A DNA stretch of 64,000 nucleotides, from NCBI RefSeq assembly GCF_009807035.1, contig NZ_WUBI01000002.1:868001-932000 (forward strand), in the 5' to 3' direction. Under the pieces are notes generated by a model. That model had not been told where the DNA came from. It worked only from the letters and a program-made list of their open reading frames with translations, and ran no database searches. This DNA is from Paenibacillus dendrobii. GTDB taxonomy: Bacteria > Bacillota > Bacilli > Paenibacillales > Paenibacillaceae. The position numbers and the translations under genes were made by a program. Shown in pieces: positions 1 through 8,438 of this stretch (the stretch's first letter is position 1; every line of letters begins with the position of its first letter).

Positions 1-135
1 ATTCTTGCTTCACGTAATATGTAAGCAATCCCCTACTTTATTCTTCGACATTTTCCACCATTATCCTTTGGTTTTTTTCAAAATTAATTATAACTATTTT
101 CCTAATATGTATGATTCATACGTCCTTAGTGCTAA

Positions 136-164
136 AAACCACTGGACTCTGAGAGTCCAGCGGC
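136..164 (-). terminator. Intrinsic terminator after the U32 gene pair
   Basis: An 8-bp perfect stem (CTGGACTC/GAGTCCAG, loop TGA) is extended by outer CC/GG pairs. On the minus strand it is followed by TTTTT. It lies about 45 nt past the stop codon of the first U32 gene and closes the ireB-ruvX-mltG-U32 unit. Bases 1-135 are AT-rich and show nothing else that I can support. Confidence 0.8.
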
Positions 165-207
165 TTAGGAAAAGGGATTCACAAGGGATTCGCCTGTCAG
201 ATGGAGT

Positions 208-1524
208 CTAATGTTTTTTGCGCATCATGTCGAAGTAGCTAACCGGCTGATCCACTTTCATGTGAATCTGCTGTAATGGATGCCTTGCCGTTTCGATAAG
301 CTGACCTTCCTCATCCCACATTTCAGTTATCCGCTGCTTAAAGAAGGTACCCTTCGGGCCGAAAAACTCGATCTCCTGCCCTATTTTGAAATAATTGCGC
401 TGCTGAATAACAGCGATGCGAGTAGATTCATCATACTCAAGCACTAGTCCGGCAAAATCATATGGCGCAGCCTTATTTTCCGGCTCATAGATATGATCCT
501 CGTGATCGGGAGTATCATAGAAAAAGCCCGTATTCAGCGGACGGTTAGCCGCTTTATGTAGCTCATCCAACCATTCTGGCTTAAGAACATAATGCTCCGG
601 ATCCTCAAAATACGCGTCAATGGCCTGACGATACACATTAACGACCGTTGCCACATAATGAATGGACTTCATCCGTCCTTCAATTTTAAAGCTGTCGATG
701 CCCACTTCGATTAAATCCGGGATATGCTCCAGCATACATAAATCTTTGGATCCCATGGTAAACGCGCTGTCTTCTTCTTCAAAAAGCGGAAGCTGCGTAA
801 TTCCAGGTAAGAGGGCCTCGGGTTGACCCGCCTCGGCATGATTTCCCTCGCTACCCCTGCCATCTTCGAAAAGATCATACTTCCAGCGGCAGGATTGGCA
901 GCATCCGCCACGATTGGAATCGCGGTCTGTGAAATGATTGGAGAGCACGCAGCGGCCTGAGATGGATGAGCACATCGCACCATGAATAAAGGCTTCGATT
1001 TCAATCTCGACCTTATTTTTAATCTCCGCGATTTCTTCCAGACTCGCTTCCCTGCCAAGAACCACGCGAGGAAGTCCTTCATCCTTCCAGAATTTAACCG
1101 CTTGCCAGTTTAACGTGGACTGCTGCGTACTGAGGTGTACCTCGAGCAATGGAACGGTCTGCTGCGCTACTTCGATAATGGCCGGGTCAGCGGCAATAAT
1201 GGCCGTGATGCCGGCTTCGTATAAGCTGCGCAAATAGGTTTCAATGCCCTCAATATCTTCATTGTGCACATAAATATTCGTCGCCACAAATACCTTGGCA
1301 CCGTACTTTTTCGCAAATTCCACGCCTTCGCGCATTTCCTCGAATGTAAAATTGTCCGCATTCGATCGCAAGCCGTATTTTTGTCCACCAATATATACGG
1401 CATCCGCTCCGTAATGAATGGCGAATTTAAGTTTTTCCAGGTTACCGGCAGGTGCCAGCAGCTCCGGCTTTTCGAGCCGGACTCTTTTCCCAAGGTATTG
1501 GGGCTTGGAAAGGATGTTCTCCAC
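208..1524 (-). CDS. trhP2: Peptidase U32 family protein, tRNA 5-hydroxyuridine synthesis (TrhP2/YrrO-like)
   Basis: This 438-residue protein belongs to the U32 family. Despite the name, characterised bacterial members (TrhP, YrrN/YrrO) take part in hydroxylating U34 of tRNA. The U32 signature is visible at about residues 177-195 (EAFIHGAMC followed by SGRC), with a further Cys cluster (GGCCQSC) near 207-212; these cysteines are typical of members that bind a metal or Fe-S centre. I chose the GTG start at 1524 because GAAAGGAAGGTG lies 8 nt upstream; a longer frame reaches 1578 without a ribosome site. It is the last gene of the unit and follows a second, Cys-poor U32 paralogue, the same order as yrrN-yrrO in B. 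subtilis. Family assignment is secure; the exact reaction is inferred from homologues. Confidence 0.9.
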   Translation of the reverse strand: MENILSKPQYLGKRVRLEKPELLAPAGNLEKLKFAIHYGADAVYIGGQKYGLRSNADNFTFEEMREGVEFAKKYGAKVFVATNIYVHNEDIEGIETYLRSLYEAGITAIIAADPAIIEVAQQTVPLLEVHLSTQQSTLNWQAVKFWKDEGLPRVVLGREASLEEIAEIKNKVEIEIEAFIHGAMCSSISGRCVLSNHFTDRDSNRGGCCQSCRWKYDLFEDGRGSEGNHAEAGQPEALLPGITQLPLFEEEDSAFTMGSKDLCMLEHIPDLIEVGIDSFKIEGRMKSIHYVATVVNVYRQAIDAYFEDPEHYVLKPEWLDELHKAANRPLNTGFFYDTPDHEDHIYEPENKAAPYDFAGLVLEYDESTRIAVIQQRNYFKIGQEIEFFGPKGTFFKQRITEMWDEEGQLIETARHPLQQIHMKVDQPVSYFDMMRKKH

Positions 1525-1625
1525 GATGGGGACACCTTCCTTTCTATATAAGTTTATTCTGCAGCTCCTGGACCCCATGTTGTTACAACAGGAGAAAGTT
1601 AATCTTTTCTTTGATTCAATTTATT

Positions 1626-2558
1626 TTAGTAGACTTGTTCCTTATAAAAGAATCCGAAGGTGAGCTCCCGTTCCGGATCTTGAAGCTCACGAATCGGATC
1701 CAGCCACTCCTCGCGGAAACGATAACTGGCGGGATCTGCCTCATATGCATCCATCGCCGTCCGATAGGCATTGATGACCACGGCGTTATAGGTTGGCGAT
1801 TTCATAAACCCATCAATTTTAAAGCTGTCGATTCCGGCCTTCATCAGCACATGGAGATCTTCAAGAATACAGATGTCATCCGAACTCATGATATGGGTGC
1901 CATTCTCATCTTCGAAGATCGGATACTTCTCCTGAGCCCGGTCCGCCTCTACAAGGAACAGACCGCGTTCCCTGCCCAGATTGCCTCCCTTGACCGGTCG
2001 CCCCTGGTGAACCATATAACTTTCAACCATTCTACGCTTGGAATGGTATATATTCGTCATGCCATGCACCTGAATCTGAGATTCGATCTCCAAGTGCGCC
2101 TTGAGCTCCAGGATCTCGTCCATGCTGAGTTCTTTCGCAGCGGCAATGCGCGATGCCCCTTTGCGCCCCCAATAATTCGCTGTGGCATAGTTGGTCGACA
2201 TCATCTCCGCATTCCAGTGCAGCTTAATAGAAGGAGCATAGGTCTTTACCGCTGCAAGAACGGAAGGATCGCAATACTCCACCGCATTCACGCCGGCGTC
2301 ACGCAAAAACAAAATGTAATCCGGCAGCATTCTTAGCATTTCATTGGTCATGATATTGGTCAGGCTCAGAATCACTTTAACGCTGCGAGCCTGTCCCATG
2401 CGCACAGCCTCACGAATATCTTTTTCCGAAAAATGCCCGGGCAATCGAAGTCCAAATCGTGCATCACCAATCAGCAGCTCGCTTGCTCCCGCATCCATGT
2501 ATGCAGAACATTCCTGCAATGAGCCGGCTGTAACCATAAGCTCATGTTGTTTCGTCAT
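1626..2558 (-). CDS. trhP1: Peptidase U32 family protein, Cys-poor paralogue (TrhP1/YrrN-like)
   Basis: A 310-residue U32-family protein, probably the partner of the downstream U32 protein in tRNA U34 hydroxylation. The N-terminal half has the usual barrel repeats (GASELLIGDARFGLR). At the position of the U32 signature it reads VHGMTNIYHSKRR, so the cysteines of the family motif are absent; this is typical of the shorter YrrN-type paralogue. The ATG at 2558 is preferred because GAGGTG precedes it; the upstream ATG at 2570 has no ribosome site. It starts just after the mltG stop, so the two are probably cotranscribed. In B. subtilis a methyltransferase gene (yrrM/trmR) sits between mltG and this gene; here it is missing. 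Confidence 0.85.
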   Translation of the reverse strand: MTKQHELMVTAGSLQECSAYMDAGASELLIGDARFGLRLPGHFSEKDIREAVRMGQARSVKVILSLTNIMTNEMLRMLPDYILFLRDAGVNAVEYCDPSVLAAVKTYAPSIKLHWNAEMMSTNYATANYWGRKGASRIAAAKELSMDEILELKAHLEIESQIQVHGMTNIYHSKRRMVESYMVHQGRPVKGGNLGRERGLFLVEADRAQEKYPIFEDENGTHIMSSDDICILEDLHVLMKAGIDSFKIDGFMKSPTYNAVVINAYRTAMDAYEADPASYRFREEWLDPIRELQDPERELTFGFFYKEQVY

Positions 2559-2570
2559 ACGGCACCTCAT

Positions 2571-3617
2571 TTATTTCGTCGTGCTATTGCTCTTCTTAAT
2601 GTTTTTCAAATGCTCTTGATACGTTTTGGCAAACAGATGCTCATGTGAACCATCCTTCTTGGTGACATAATACAAATACTCGGATGCTTTAGGACTTAAC
2701 GCCGCTTCGATGGAGGCAAGGCTTGGGCTGCAAATGGGTCCGGGAGGGAGCCCGTCATGCAAATAGGTGTTATATGGGCTTTCGACTTTGAGGTCTTTAT
2801 AAAGCAGCCGTTCCTTCGGTTCAGCGAGCGCATACTGCACCGTAGCATCGATTTCCAGCTTCATTTTTTTATCCAGGCGGTTATAAATGACTCCAGCGAC
2901 CAAAGGCCGCTCCTCATCTACCACGACCTCGCGCTCAATCAGGGAAGCAATGGTCAGAAGCTCGTGCAGTGTGATGTCCCGGTCCTTCAGCTTCTGCTGC
3001 AAATCAGGAATACTGTCAATTTTACTTTGCATTTGTTCCATCATTCTATGAAAAATGTCACTGTCATTTGTTCCTTTTTTGAACTCATACGTGTCCGGGA
3101 ATAAATATCCCTCTGCCGCATGCTTCAAATCGCCATTTTGGGGGACATTTTTAAAAGCCGCTATGGCTTCATTCCCCGGGTGATCTGCAATCTTCAGGAA
3201 TTCATCTGCTGCAGTCCCTGTTGCTTCACTGACCTTCTTGGCAATTTGCTCAATGGTATAGCCTTCCGGAATCGTAATTCGGGTCATGGCCTCCTTCACC
3301 ACTTCCCCGCTGTTCAACTTGGCGATCAGTTCATCAAAGGTTGCTCCAGGCTTCGCTTCATATACGCCAGCTTGAAAATGGGAACCTTCATTCTTCCATT
3401 TCAGATACCCTTTGAAAACCGTCTCATTTTTGATCAAACCGTTTTGATGCAGTACCCCTGCAATTTTCGAAGTACCCATACCTGATTCAATGGTAAATTT
3501 AACGGGCTTGTCCGCAGCCTTGACAGGCTGCAGGCCATTCCATATGTAATACGCTCCTCCCCCTGCTCCAAGCAGGAGAATGACAAGTATAACAATCACA
3601 ACTTTGACAGCTTTCAA
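2571..3617 (-). CDS. mltG: Endolytic murein transglycosylase MltG (YceG family)
   Basis: A 348-residue membrane-anchored lytic transglycosylase that cuts nascent glycan strands and is thought to set peptidoglycan strand length. Residues about 5-27 form a single membrane anchor (VVIVILVILLLGAGGGAYYIW). A LysM-like region follows, and the YceG catalytic domain carries the ASLIEREV segment with the predicted catalytic Glu and the later GLPPGPICSPSLASIEAAL block. Length and motifs fit the family. It corresponds to yrrL and sits in the same neighbourhood (ruvX, DUF1292 upstream; U32 genes downstream). A weak terminator separates it from the DUF1292 gene upstream. Confidence 0.93.
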   Translation of the reverse strand: MKAVKVVIVILVILLLGAGGGAYYIWNGLQPVKAADKPVKFTIESGMGTSKIAGVLHQNGLIKNETVFKGYLKWKNEGSHFQAGVYEAKPGATFDELIAKLNSGEVVKEAMTRITIPEGYTIEQIAKKVSEATGTAADEFLKIADHPGNEAIAAFKNVPQNGDLKHAAEGYLFPDTYEFKKGTNDSDIFHRMMEQMQSKIDSIPDLQQKLKDRDITLHELLTIASLIEREVVVDEERPLVAGVIYNRLDKKMKLEIDATVQYALAEPKERLLYKDLKVESPYNTYLHDGLPPGPICSPSLASIEAALSPKASEYLYYVTKKDGSHEHLFAKTYQEHLKNIKKSNSTTK

Positions 3618-3640
3618 GAAAAATCCAACCCTTCACAACC

Positions 3641-3663
3641 AAAAAGGACGGTCTGCACCGCCC
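3641..3663 (-). terminator. Weak hairpin with T-run between DUF1292 gene and mltG
   Basis: On the minus strand GGGCGGT-GCAG-ACCGTCC is followed by TTTTT. The stem has a mismatch, so it may only attenuate readthrough into mltG, whose start is 24 nt downstream. Confidence 0.5.
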
Positions 3664-3723
3664 TCTAAGGTTTATTCATTTTGAAATTTTTTGTCTGCCC
3701 TTAAGAAGCTGTAAATCCGTCAA

Positions 3724-4032
3724 TTATTCCTGGATGTCAGGAAACGTCATTTCGTCATAGAGCTCGGTGATGTTTTCCCATTCATCGTCATCATCGATGG
3801 TAACCAGTTCCAAATTTCCGTCAGCAGCCTTAACGACTTTCAGAATATTGTATTCTCCGTCTTTTTCATCCGGGCTTTGCAGCACCGCATAGGTTTGGCC
3901 ACCCACTTCAAATTCCGCTGAAAGATCATAGACTTCCGTGGAACCGTCTTCATCCTCCAGCTCTACAGTCGGGCCGAACGCTTCCTTAAGTACGGAAGTC
4001 CATACAGCCTGGTCTGCAGAAAAATCATTCAT
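3724..4032 (-). CDS. DUF1292 family protein, second tandem copy
   Basis: A 102-residue acidic protein of the DUF1292 (YrzB-like) family, function unknown. It shows the family pattern of short alternating acidic beta-strand segments (VELEDEDGSTEVYDLSAEFEVGG, then a DDDDEWENI segment near the end). The start at 4032 (MNDFSADQ) follows GGAGG by 8 nt; the longer frame to 4110 lies inside the previous gene. Its start overlaps the stop of the upstream DUF1292 gene by 8 nt, so translation is probably coupled. The end WENITELYDEM resembles WQIVEETFNTL of its neighbour, so the pair most likely arose by tandem duplication. Confidence 0.8.
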   Translation of the reverse strand: MNDFSADQAVWTSVLKEAFGPTVELEDEDGSTEVYDLSAEFEVGGQTYAVLQSPDEKDGEYNILKVVKAADGNLELVTIDDDDEWENITELYDEMTFPDIQE

Positions 4033-4333
4033 GATCATTACCTCCATCAAGTTCAGCGACCAGCGTGTTGAAGGTTTCCTCCACGATCTGCCACTCTGCG
4101 TCATCCTCAATCATGTAAAGCTTAAGATCGTCCCCGTCTTCTTCATAACGGAAAGCGTAAACCTCGTCGGAATCATCGTCCCCTGCTTCCAGCGGAACTA
4201 CCATCATGTACTTGGAGTCCGATCCATCGACCTCGAACTTCATGATGACTTCGAATTCTTCCTCGTTGCCTTCGTCATCTGGAATATAAATAATATCCGG
4301 TTCTTCCTCAAAATAGTTACGCTCATTGGTCAT
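4025..4333 (-). CDS. DUF1292 family protein (YrzB-like), first tandem copy
   Basis: A 102-residue very acidic protein of the DUF1292 family. It has the conserved DIIYIPDDEGNEEEFEVIMKFEV N-terminal half (about residues 13-35) and ends with a YMIEDDAEWQIVEETFNTL helix. No biochemical role is known. The position directly downstream of ruvX matches yrzB in B. subtilis. It overlaps the following DUF1292 gene by 8 nt. There is no signal peptide or membrane segment, so the protein should be cytoplasmic. Confidence 0.85.
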   Translation of the reverse strand: MTNERNYFEEEPDIIYIPDDEGNEEEFEVIMKFEVDGSDSKYMMVVPLEAGDDDSDEVYAFRYEEDGDDLKLYMIEDDAEWQIVEETFNTLVAELDGGNDHE

Positions 4334-4345
4334 CTGTTATCACCC

Positions 4346-4762
4346 TCACCCTTTAGTCTTTGAGTCCAAATAATTTTGCAAAATCAAGCTTGCAGCCATT
4401 TTATCCACAACTTGCTTTCGCTTCTTCCGGCTGACGTCAGCCTCTATCAGCGTCCGCTCGGCAGACACGGTTGTCAGCCGTTCATCCCACAGGTGGACGG
4501 GTAATTCCAGCATTTCTTTAAGCTTGTCAGCGAAATCAATACAGATTTCACCACGGGGACCGATGCTGCCGTTCATGTTCTTGGGCAGGCCGACGACGAT
4601 CTGTTCCACCTCGTACTCCCGGACCAAATCCGCAATACGCTGCATCTCAGAACCATCGCGACGGCGCTCAACAACTTCAAGCCCCTGGGCAGTCCATCCG
4701 AATAAATCACTGACGGCAACACCAATTTTGCGGTCGCCGTAGTCCAATCCCATGATTCTCAT
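4346..4762 (-). CDS. ruvX: Putative Holliday junction resolvase / pre-16S rRNA nuclease RuvX (YqgF)
   Basis: A 138-residue RNase H-fold nuclease of the YqgF family, linked in other bacteria to 16S rRNA 5'-end maturation and also proposed as a Holliday-junction resolvase. The N-terminal MGLDYGDRKIGVAVSD supplies the first catalytic Asp, and LWDERLTT near residue 95-102 and a later Asp complete the RNase H site. Length is normal for the family (about 138). It lies 9 nt downstream of ireB and 12 nt upstream of the DUF1292 pair, the same order as yrrK in B. subtilis. Confidence 0.93.
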   Translation of the reverse strand: MRIMGLDYGDRKIGVAVSDLFGWTAQGLEVVERRRDGSEMQRIADLVREYEVEQIVVGLPKNMNGSIGPRGEICIDFADKLKEMLELPVHLWDERLTTVSAERTLIEADVSRKKRKQVVDKMAASLILQNYLDSKTKG

Positions 4763-4771
4763 AAAGCTCTC

Positions 4772-5032
4772 CTATCGGTGATTGGCTAAGTAGAACCGGA
4801 CCAGCTCTTCAATCAACTCATCACGCTCTTTTTTTCTGACCAGGCTTCTGGCATTGTTATGACGCGGGATATACGCCGGGTCTCCGGAGAGGAGATAGCC
4901 GACAATCTGGTTAATCGGATTGTATTCCTTTTCAACCAAAGCGTCATACACCGTAAGAAGAATATCCTTGGAGGATGCTTCCTTCTCATCGCCCTTAACA
5001 TTAAACTTCATCGTCTTATCCATGGAGTCCAT
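4772..5032 (-). CDS. ireB: IreB family regulatory phosphoprotein (YrzL/UPF0297)
   Basis: An 86-residue cytoplasmic protein of the UPF0297/IreB family. Enterococcal IreB is a substrate of the Ser/Thr kinase IreK and affects cephalosporin resistance. The conserved core is clear: DKTMKFNV at the N terminus (with the phosphorylatable Thr), ILLTVYDALVEKEYNPINQIVGYLLSGDPAYIPRHNNAR in the middle and ELVRFYL at the end. The start at 5032 follows GAGGTGT by 6-7 nt; an in-frame extension to 5101 has no ribosome site. It begins the ireB-ruvX-DUF1292-mltG-U32 unit, after the alaS terminator. Confidence 0.93.
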   Translation of the reverse strand: MDSMDKTMKFNVKGDEKEASSKDILLTVYDALVEKEYNPINQIVGYLLSGDPAYIPRHNNARSLVRKKERDELIEELVRFYLANHR

Positions 5033-5205
5033 TTTGTGACACCTCGCTTCTTCAAAAGGATGCCTAAGGCACCTTTGACGAATTGATTCGTAAGGCTTCA
5101 TATCTTCTTATAATATAACATACTCATCCCGCAGTAAGGAAACTCCAAGGACAAATAAAACGAAATTTATTCGAAATTATATGCCATTCCATTCATTTTT
5201 AATCA

Positions 5206-5250
5206 AAAGGATTTTGCAAGACCGTCATCCGGTTGCTTGCAAAATCCTTT
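5206..5250 (-). terminator. Strong intrinsic terminator of alaS
   Basis: A 15-bp perfect stem (AAAGGATTTTGCAAG with its complement) with an additional inner ACCG/CGGT pair. On the minus strand it is followed by TTTTGATT. It separates alaS from ireB, so ireB needs its own promoter in 5033-5205; TATATTATAAG near 5105-5120 is a possible -10 but I see no good -35. Confidence 0.85.
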
Positions 5251-5261
5251 ATTAATTTATT

Positions 5262-7883
5262 TTAGGACTGAGCTACAAGCTCTTCGGCCAGCTTCAAGGC
5301 ATCATCCAGCTTGCTTGCGTCTTTGGCGCCTGCCTGTGCCATGTCTGGACGGCCGCCACCGCCACCGCCGCATACAGAAGCGATCTCTTTTACCAGCTTG
5401 CCTGCATGAAGACCCGACTTGATCAGTTCCTGAGGCACGGATACGACGAAGTTGACTTTATCTTCAATCGCTGCACCGAGAACCAGCACTGCGGATGGAA
5501 GCTTGTTCTTCAGCTCATCTGCCAGGGTACGTAGTCCATCCATGCTGCCAACGCTGACACGAACTGCGAGGAGTTCCTTACCGCCAACAGTTTTCACTTG
5601 ATCGGTCAGCTGCCCAGCCTCAATCATGCTCAGCTTGCTTTGCAGCGATTCGTTCTCGCGTCCAAGCTCCTTCATTTGAGCATGCACCGTTTCGATTCGT
5701 TTCGGCACATCATTCAAATTGGATTTCAAGAGTTCTGCCGACTGTTTCAGGAGATCCAGTTGGCCTTCGATGTATTGGTATGCAGAACGTCCGGTAACGG
5801 CTTCGATACGACGGACGCCGGAACCAATGCCGCTCTCGCTCACAAGCTTGAAAATACCGATTTCCGACGTATTGTTGACATGACAGCCGCCGCAAAGCTC
5901 CAGACTGTAATCCCCTACTTGAACTACACGCACGATATCACCGTATTTTTCACCGAAGAGAGCCATGGCGCCCATCGACTTGGCTTCCTCAATCGGTTTG
6001 AGCTCAATATTAACATGGATACCGTTCCAAATCTGTTCGTTGACGCGTTGTTCGATATCAGTAAGCTCTTCCGGCGTAATGCTGCCAAAATGCGAAAAGT
6101 CGAAACGCAGGCGCTGCGGCTCTACCAAAGAACCGGCCTGATTGACATGCTCGCCCAGCACTTGTTTAAGTGCCTTATGCAAGAGGTGGGTTGCGGTGTG
6201 ATTCTTGACGATATCGCGGCGTTTGGCCTGATCCACCTCGGCTTTCACCGTATCGCCAACCTTCAGTTCACCTGCTTCTACCGTCACCACGTGCACATGC
6301 TGACCATGCGGAGCCTTATAGAGGCCTTCGACTTTTGCGGTTACGCTGCCGCCGCGCAGAAGTCCTTGGTCACTGACTTGGCCGCCGCTTTCGGCGTAAA
6401 AAGGAGTTGCATCCAGGATAACCTGACAGGATTGTCCTTCACCGGCCGTGTCGACCATGGCATCTTCCACAATAATAGCCAAAATTTTCGATTCGATTAC
6501 GGTGTCATTATATCCAACAAACTCACTTTTAACCGTGTAGTCGGAGAGCACGCCGCCCTGCACTTTCATGCCGCCGTTATCCTGGCGTGCTGCACGCGCA
6601 CGGTCACGCTGTTCCTGCATGGAAGCATCGAAGCCTTCACGGTCCACGGTTAGTCCGTGCTCCATGGCATAGTCTTCGGTCAAATCCAGCGGGAATCCAT
6701 AAGTGTCGTACAGTTTAAAGGCATCGGAGCCACTGATCATTTTGCTGCTGTGCTCCAGTGCTTTCTTGCTGATGTCTTCCAGGATGGCAAGACCTTCGGA
6801 AAGCGTCTCATGGAATCGTTCTTCCTCTGTACGAATGACTTTCTCGATGAACTCGCGTTTCTCGACAACTTCTGGGTAATACACGCCCATAATATCGCCA
6901 ACGGTTTCCGTAAGCGTATGGAGGAACGGACGGTCCAGACCCAATACTTTTCCGTAACGAACGGCACGGCGCAGCAAGCGGCGGATGACATAACCGCGTC
7001 CTTCATTGGAAGGCAGCACACCGTCCGCAACGGCAAAAGCTACTGTGCGGGCATGATCGGCAATGACCTTAAGCGCCACATCCTTCTCCACGCTATCGTT
7101 ATAGTTCACGCCGGCAAGCTTCGCTGTTTGCTGGATGATCGGCTGGAACAAATCCGTGTCAAAGTTCGAATCGACGTTTTGCAAAATGGAAGCAAAGCGC
7201 TCCAAGCCTGCACCAGTATCAATATTTTTGTTCGGTAGCGGCGTATAAGAGCCGTCTTTATTATGGTTGAATTGGGAGAATACAAGGTTCCACACTTCCA
7301 GGAAGCGTTCGTTTTCCCCGCCTGGGAACATTTCAGGATCGGACAGATCGCCGTAGGCATCTCCGCGGTCATAGAAAATTTCGGTACATGGACCACATGG
7401 GCCTTCGCCGATATCCCAGAAGTTGTCCTCCAGCTTCACGATACGTTCAGCCGGCAGCCCGATTTTTTCATTCCATAGTTTGAAAGCTTCCTCATCTTCC
7501 GGATATACCGTTACAGACAGACGCTCCGGATCGAAGCCGATCCATTCTTTCCCCGTGAGAAACTCCCAAGCCCAAGTAATGGCTTCTTCTTTGAAGTAAT
7601 CCCCAATGGAGAAGTTGCCGAGCATTTCAAAAAACGTATGGTGACGGCGGGTTTTACCCACATTTTCGATGTCGTTGGTACGGATACATTTTTGCGAGTT
7701 GGTCAGTCGCGGATTCTCCGGGCTGATCCGCCCGTCAAAATAAGGTTTAAGCGGCGCCATCCCGGCATTAATCCACAGCAGCGATGGGTCATTGTGCGGA
7801 ACGAGCGGAGCGCTCGGTTCGATTTTGTGTCCTTTACTTGCGAAAAATTCCAACCATTTGGAACGGATTTCACTTGCTTTCAT
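5262..7883 (-). CDS. alaS: Alanine--tRNA ligase
   Basis: An 873-residue class II aminoacyl-tRNA synthetase that charges tRNA-Ala and edits mischarged Ser/Gly. The catalytic domain contains KTRRHHTFFEMLGNFS at about residues 77-92; the editing domain has the zinc ligands HTATHLLH (about 563-570) and CGGCH (about 665-669); the C-terminal DHHA1 domain ends with CGGGGGGRPDMAQAG. Length is normal. The ATG at 7883 is preceded by GGAGGC. Expression is predicted to be controlled by the alanine T-box leader upstream (8080-8395) and ends at the terminator at 5206-5250. Confidence 0.97.
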   Translation of the reverse strand: MKASEIRSKWLEFFASKGHKIEPSAPLVPHNDPSLLWINAGMAPLKPYFDGRISPENPRLTNSQKCIRTNDIENVGKTRRHHTFFEMLGNFSIGDYFKEEAITWAWEFLTGKEWIGFDPERLSVTVYPEDEEAFKLWNEKIGLPAERIVKLEDNFWDIGEGPCGPCTEIFYDRGDAYGDLSDPEMFPGGENERFLEVWNLVFSQFNHNKDGSYTPLPNKNIDTGAGLERFASILQNVDSNFDTDLFQPIIQQTAKLAGVNYNDSVEKDVALKVIADHARTVAFAVADGVLPSNEGRGYVIRRLLRRAVRYGKVLGLDRPFLHTLTETVGDIMGVYYPEVVEKREFIEKVIRTEEERFHETLSEGLAILEDISKKALEHSSKMISGSDAFKLYDTYGFPLDLTEDYAMEHGLTVDREGFDASMQEQRDRARAARQDNGGMKVQGGVLSDYTVKSEFVGYNDTVIESKILAIIVEDAMVDTAGEGQSCQVILDATPFYAESGGQVSDQGLLRGGSVTAKVEGLYKAPHGQHVHVVTVEAGELKVGDTVKAEVDQAKRRDIVKNHTATHLLHKALKQVLGEHVNQAGSLVEPQRLRFDFSHFGSITPEELTDIEQRVNEQIWNGIHVNIELKPIEEAKSMGAMALFGEKYGDIVRVVQVGDYSLELCGGCHVNNTSEIGIFKLVSESGIGSGVRRIEAVTGRSAYQYIEGQLDLLKQSAELLKSNLNDVPKRIETVHAQMKELGRENESLQSKLSMIEAGQLTDQVKTVGGKELLAVRVSVGSMDGLRTLADELKNKLPSAVLVLGAAIEDKVNFVVSVPQELIKSGLHAGKLVKEIASVCGGGGGGRPDMAQAGAKDASKLDDALKLAEELVAQS

Positions 7884-7960
7884 GATTTTCAGCCTCCAGC
7901 TTCAAATTAGTTTCCAAAAAACGGCTCAACATCATAAACATTGTTTGACAAAAAGCAAAG

Positions 7961-8040
7961 GTAGCGAAGGAGACGGAATCGATCGGAAGAAGCGGCAGCG
8001 ATCGGAAGAACGATCCGTAACCGCAGCGGCCACCTTGCAC
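7961..8040. other. GC-rich intervening segment with direct repeat between T-box and alaS
   Basis: This stretch lies between the T-box terminator and the alaS start, a distance of about 190 nt that is longer than usual for a T-box gene. It is more GC-rich than its flanks and contains GATCGGAAGAA twice (7981-7991 and 8000-8010), 19 nt apart. No ORF with a ribosome site was found. It may be a dispersed repeat; its role is unknown. Confidence 0.4.
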
Positions 8041-8079
8041 ACGGTCAAGAACTTATTTCTGTTTTGAGCCAAAAAACAA

Positions 8080-8395
8080 CATAAAAACGCCCCTGAAATA
8101 TTTCAGGGACGATCATATCATCGCGGTACCACCCTGGTTATCGCTCGTTGTATCTGCAGTATTCCAGCACATTTCGTGCCCTTCCGCTTCAACTCAGGAG
8201 CGATCTCCTCGTAACAGCCTGTAACGGGGCCAGCCGGCGGGGTTTGCCCGCACTCCGAAATCAGCTTTCCGGTCAGTGCCGTCATGCGGATTCTTGCAGC
8301 CAACACGATTAAACGCGAAGGAATCCGTTCTCTGTCACATGAAGCTTTCCTGCCGTACTCTATTTCATCGCCGTTTTGTCCATTTTGCTCATATG
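8080..8395 (-). ncRNA. T-box riboswitch of alaS
   Basis: A tRNA-sensing leader that should let transcription into alaS proceed when tRNA-Ala is uncharged. The T-box sequence AGGGTGGTACCGCG is at 8122-8135 (minus strand), immediately followed by the terminator stem CCCTGAAAT/ATTTCAGGG and TTTTT (8086-8107). The 5' part shows a Stem I: a GATGAAATAGAGTA segment, an AGAGA bulge and a distal stem CGGATTC/GAATCCG. The specifier codon could not be placed with certainty; the segment after the Stem I helix reads CGGCACTGACC and contains GCA. Assignment as a T-box is firm, the amino-acid specificity is inferred from the gene it precedes. Confidence 0.93.
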
Positions 8396-8401
8396 TAAAC
8401 A

Positions 8402-8430
8402 AGTATATCGGCGCGGCAATTGAATGTCAA
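8402..8430 (-). promoter_or_regulatory. Sigma-A promoter of alaS T-box leader
   Basis: On the minus strand TTGACA (8425-8430) and TATACT (8402-8407) are separated by 17 nt. The predicted transcript start near 8395 coincides with the 5' end of the T-box leader. The -35 box lies just after the stop codon of the upstream gene, with no terminator between. Confidence 0.85.
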
Positions 8431-8438
8431 TGAGACAC

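Noticed and set aside
5..211. 68-codon plus-strand frame at the left edge
   Set aside because: Runs through the intrinsic terminator hairpin at 136-164 and has no convincing ribosome site or family.
7981..8010. Sequencing-adapter contamination suggested by GATCGGAAGA
   Set aside because: Only 10-11 bases match, it occurs twice within GC-rich context, and the flanking sequence does not continue as adapter.
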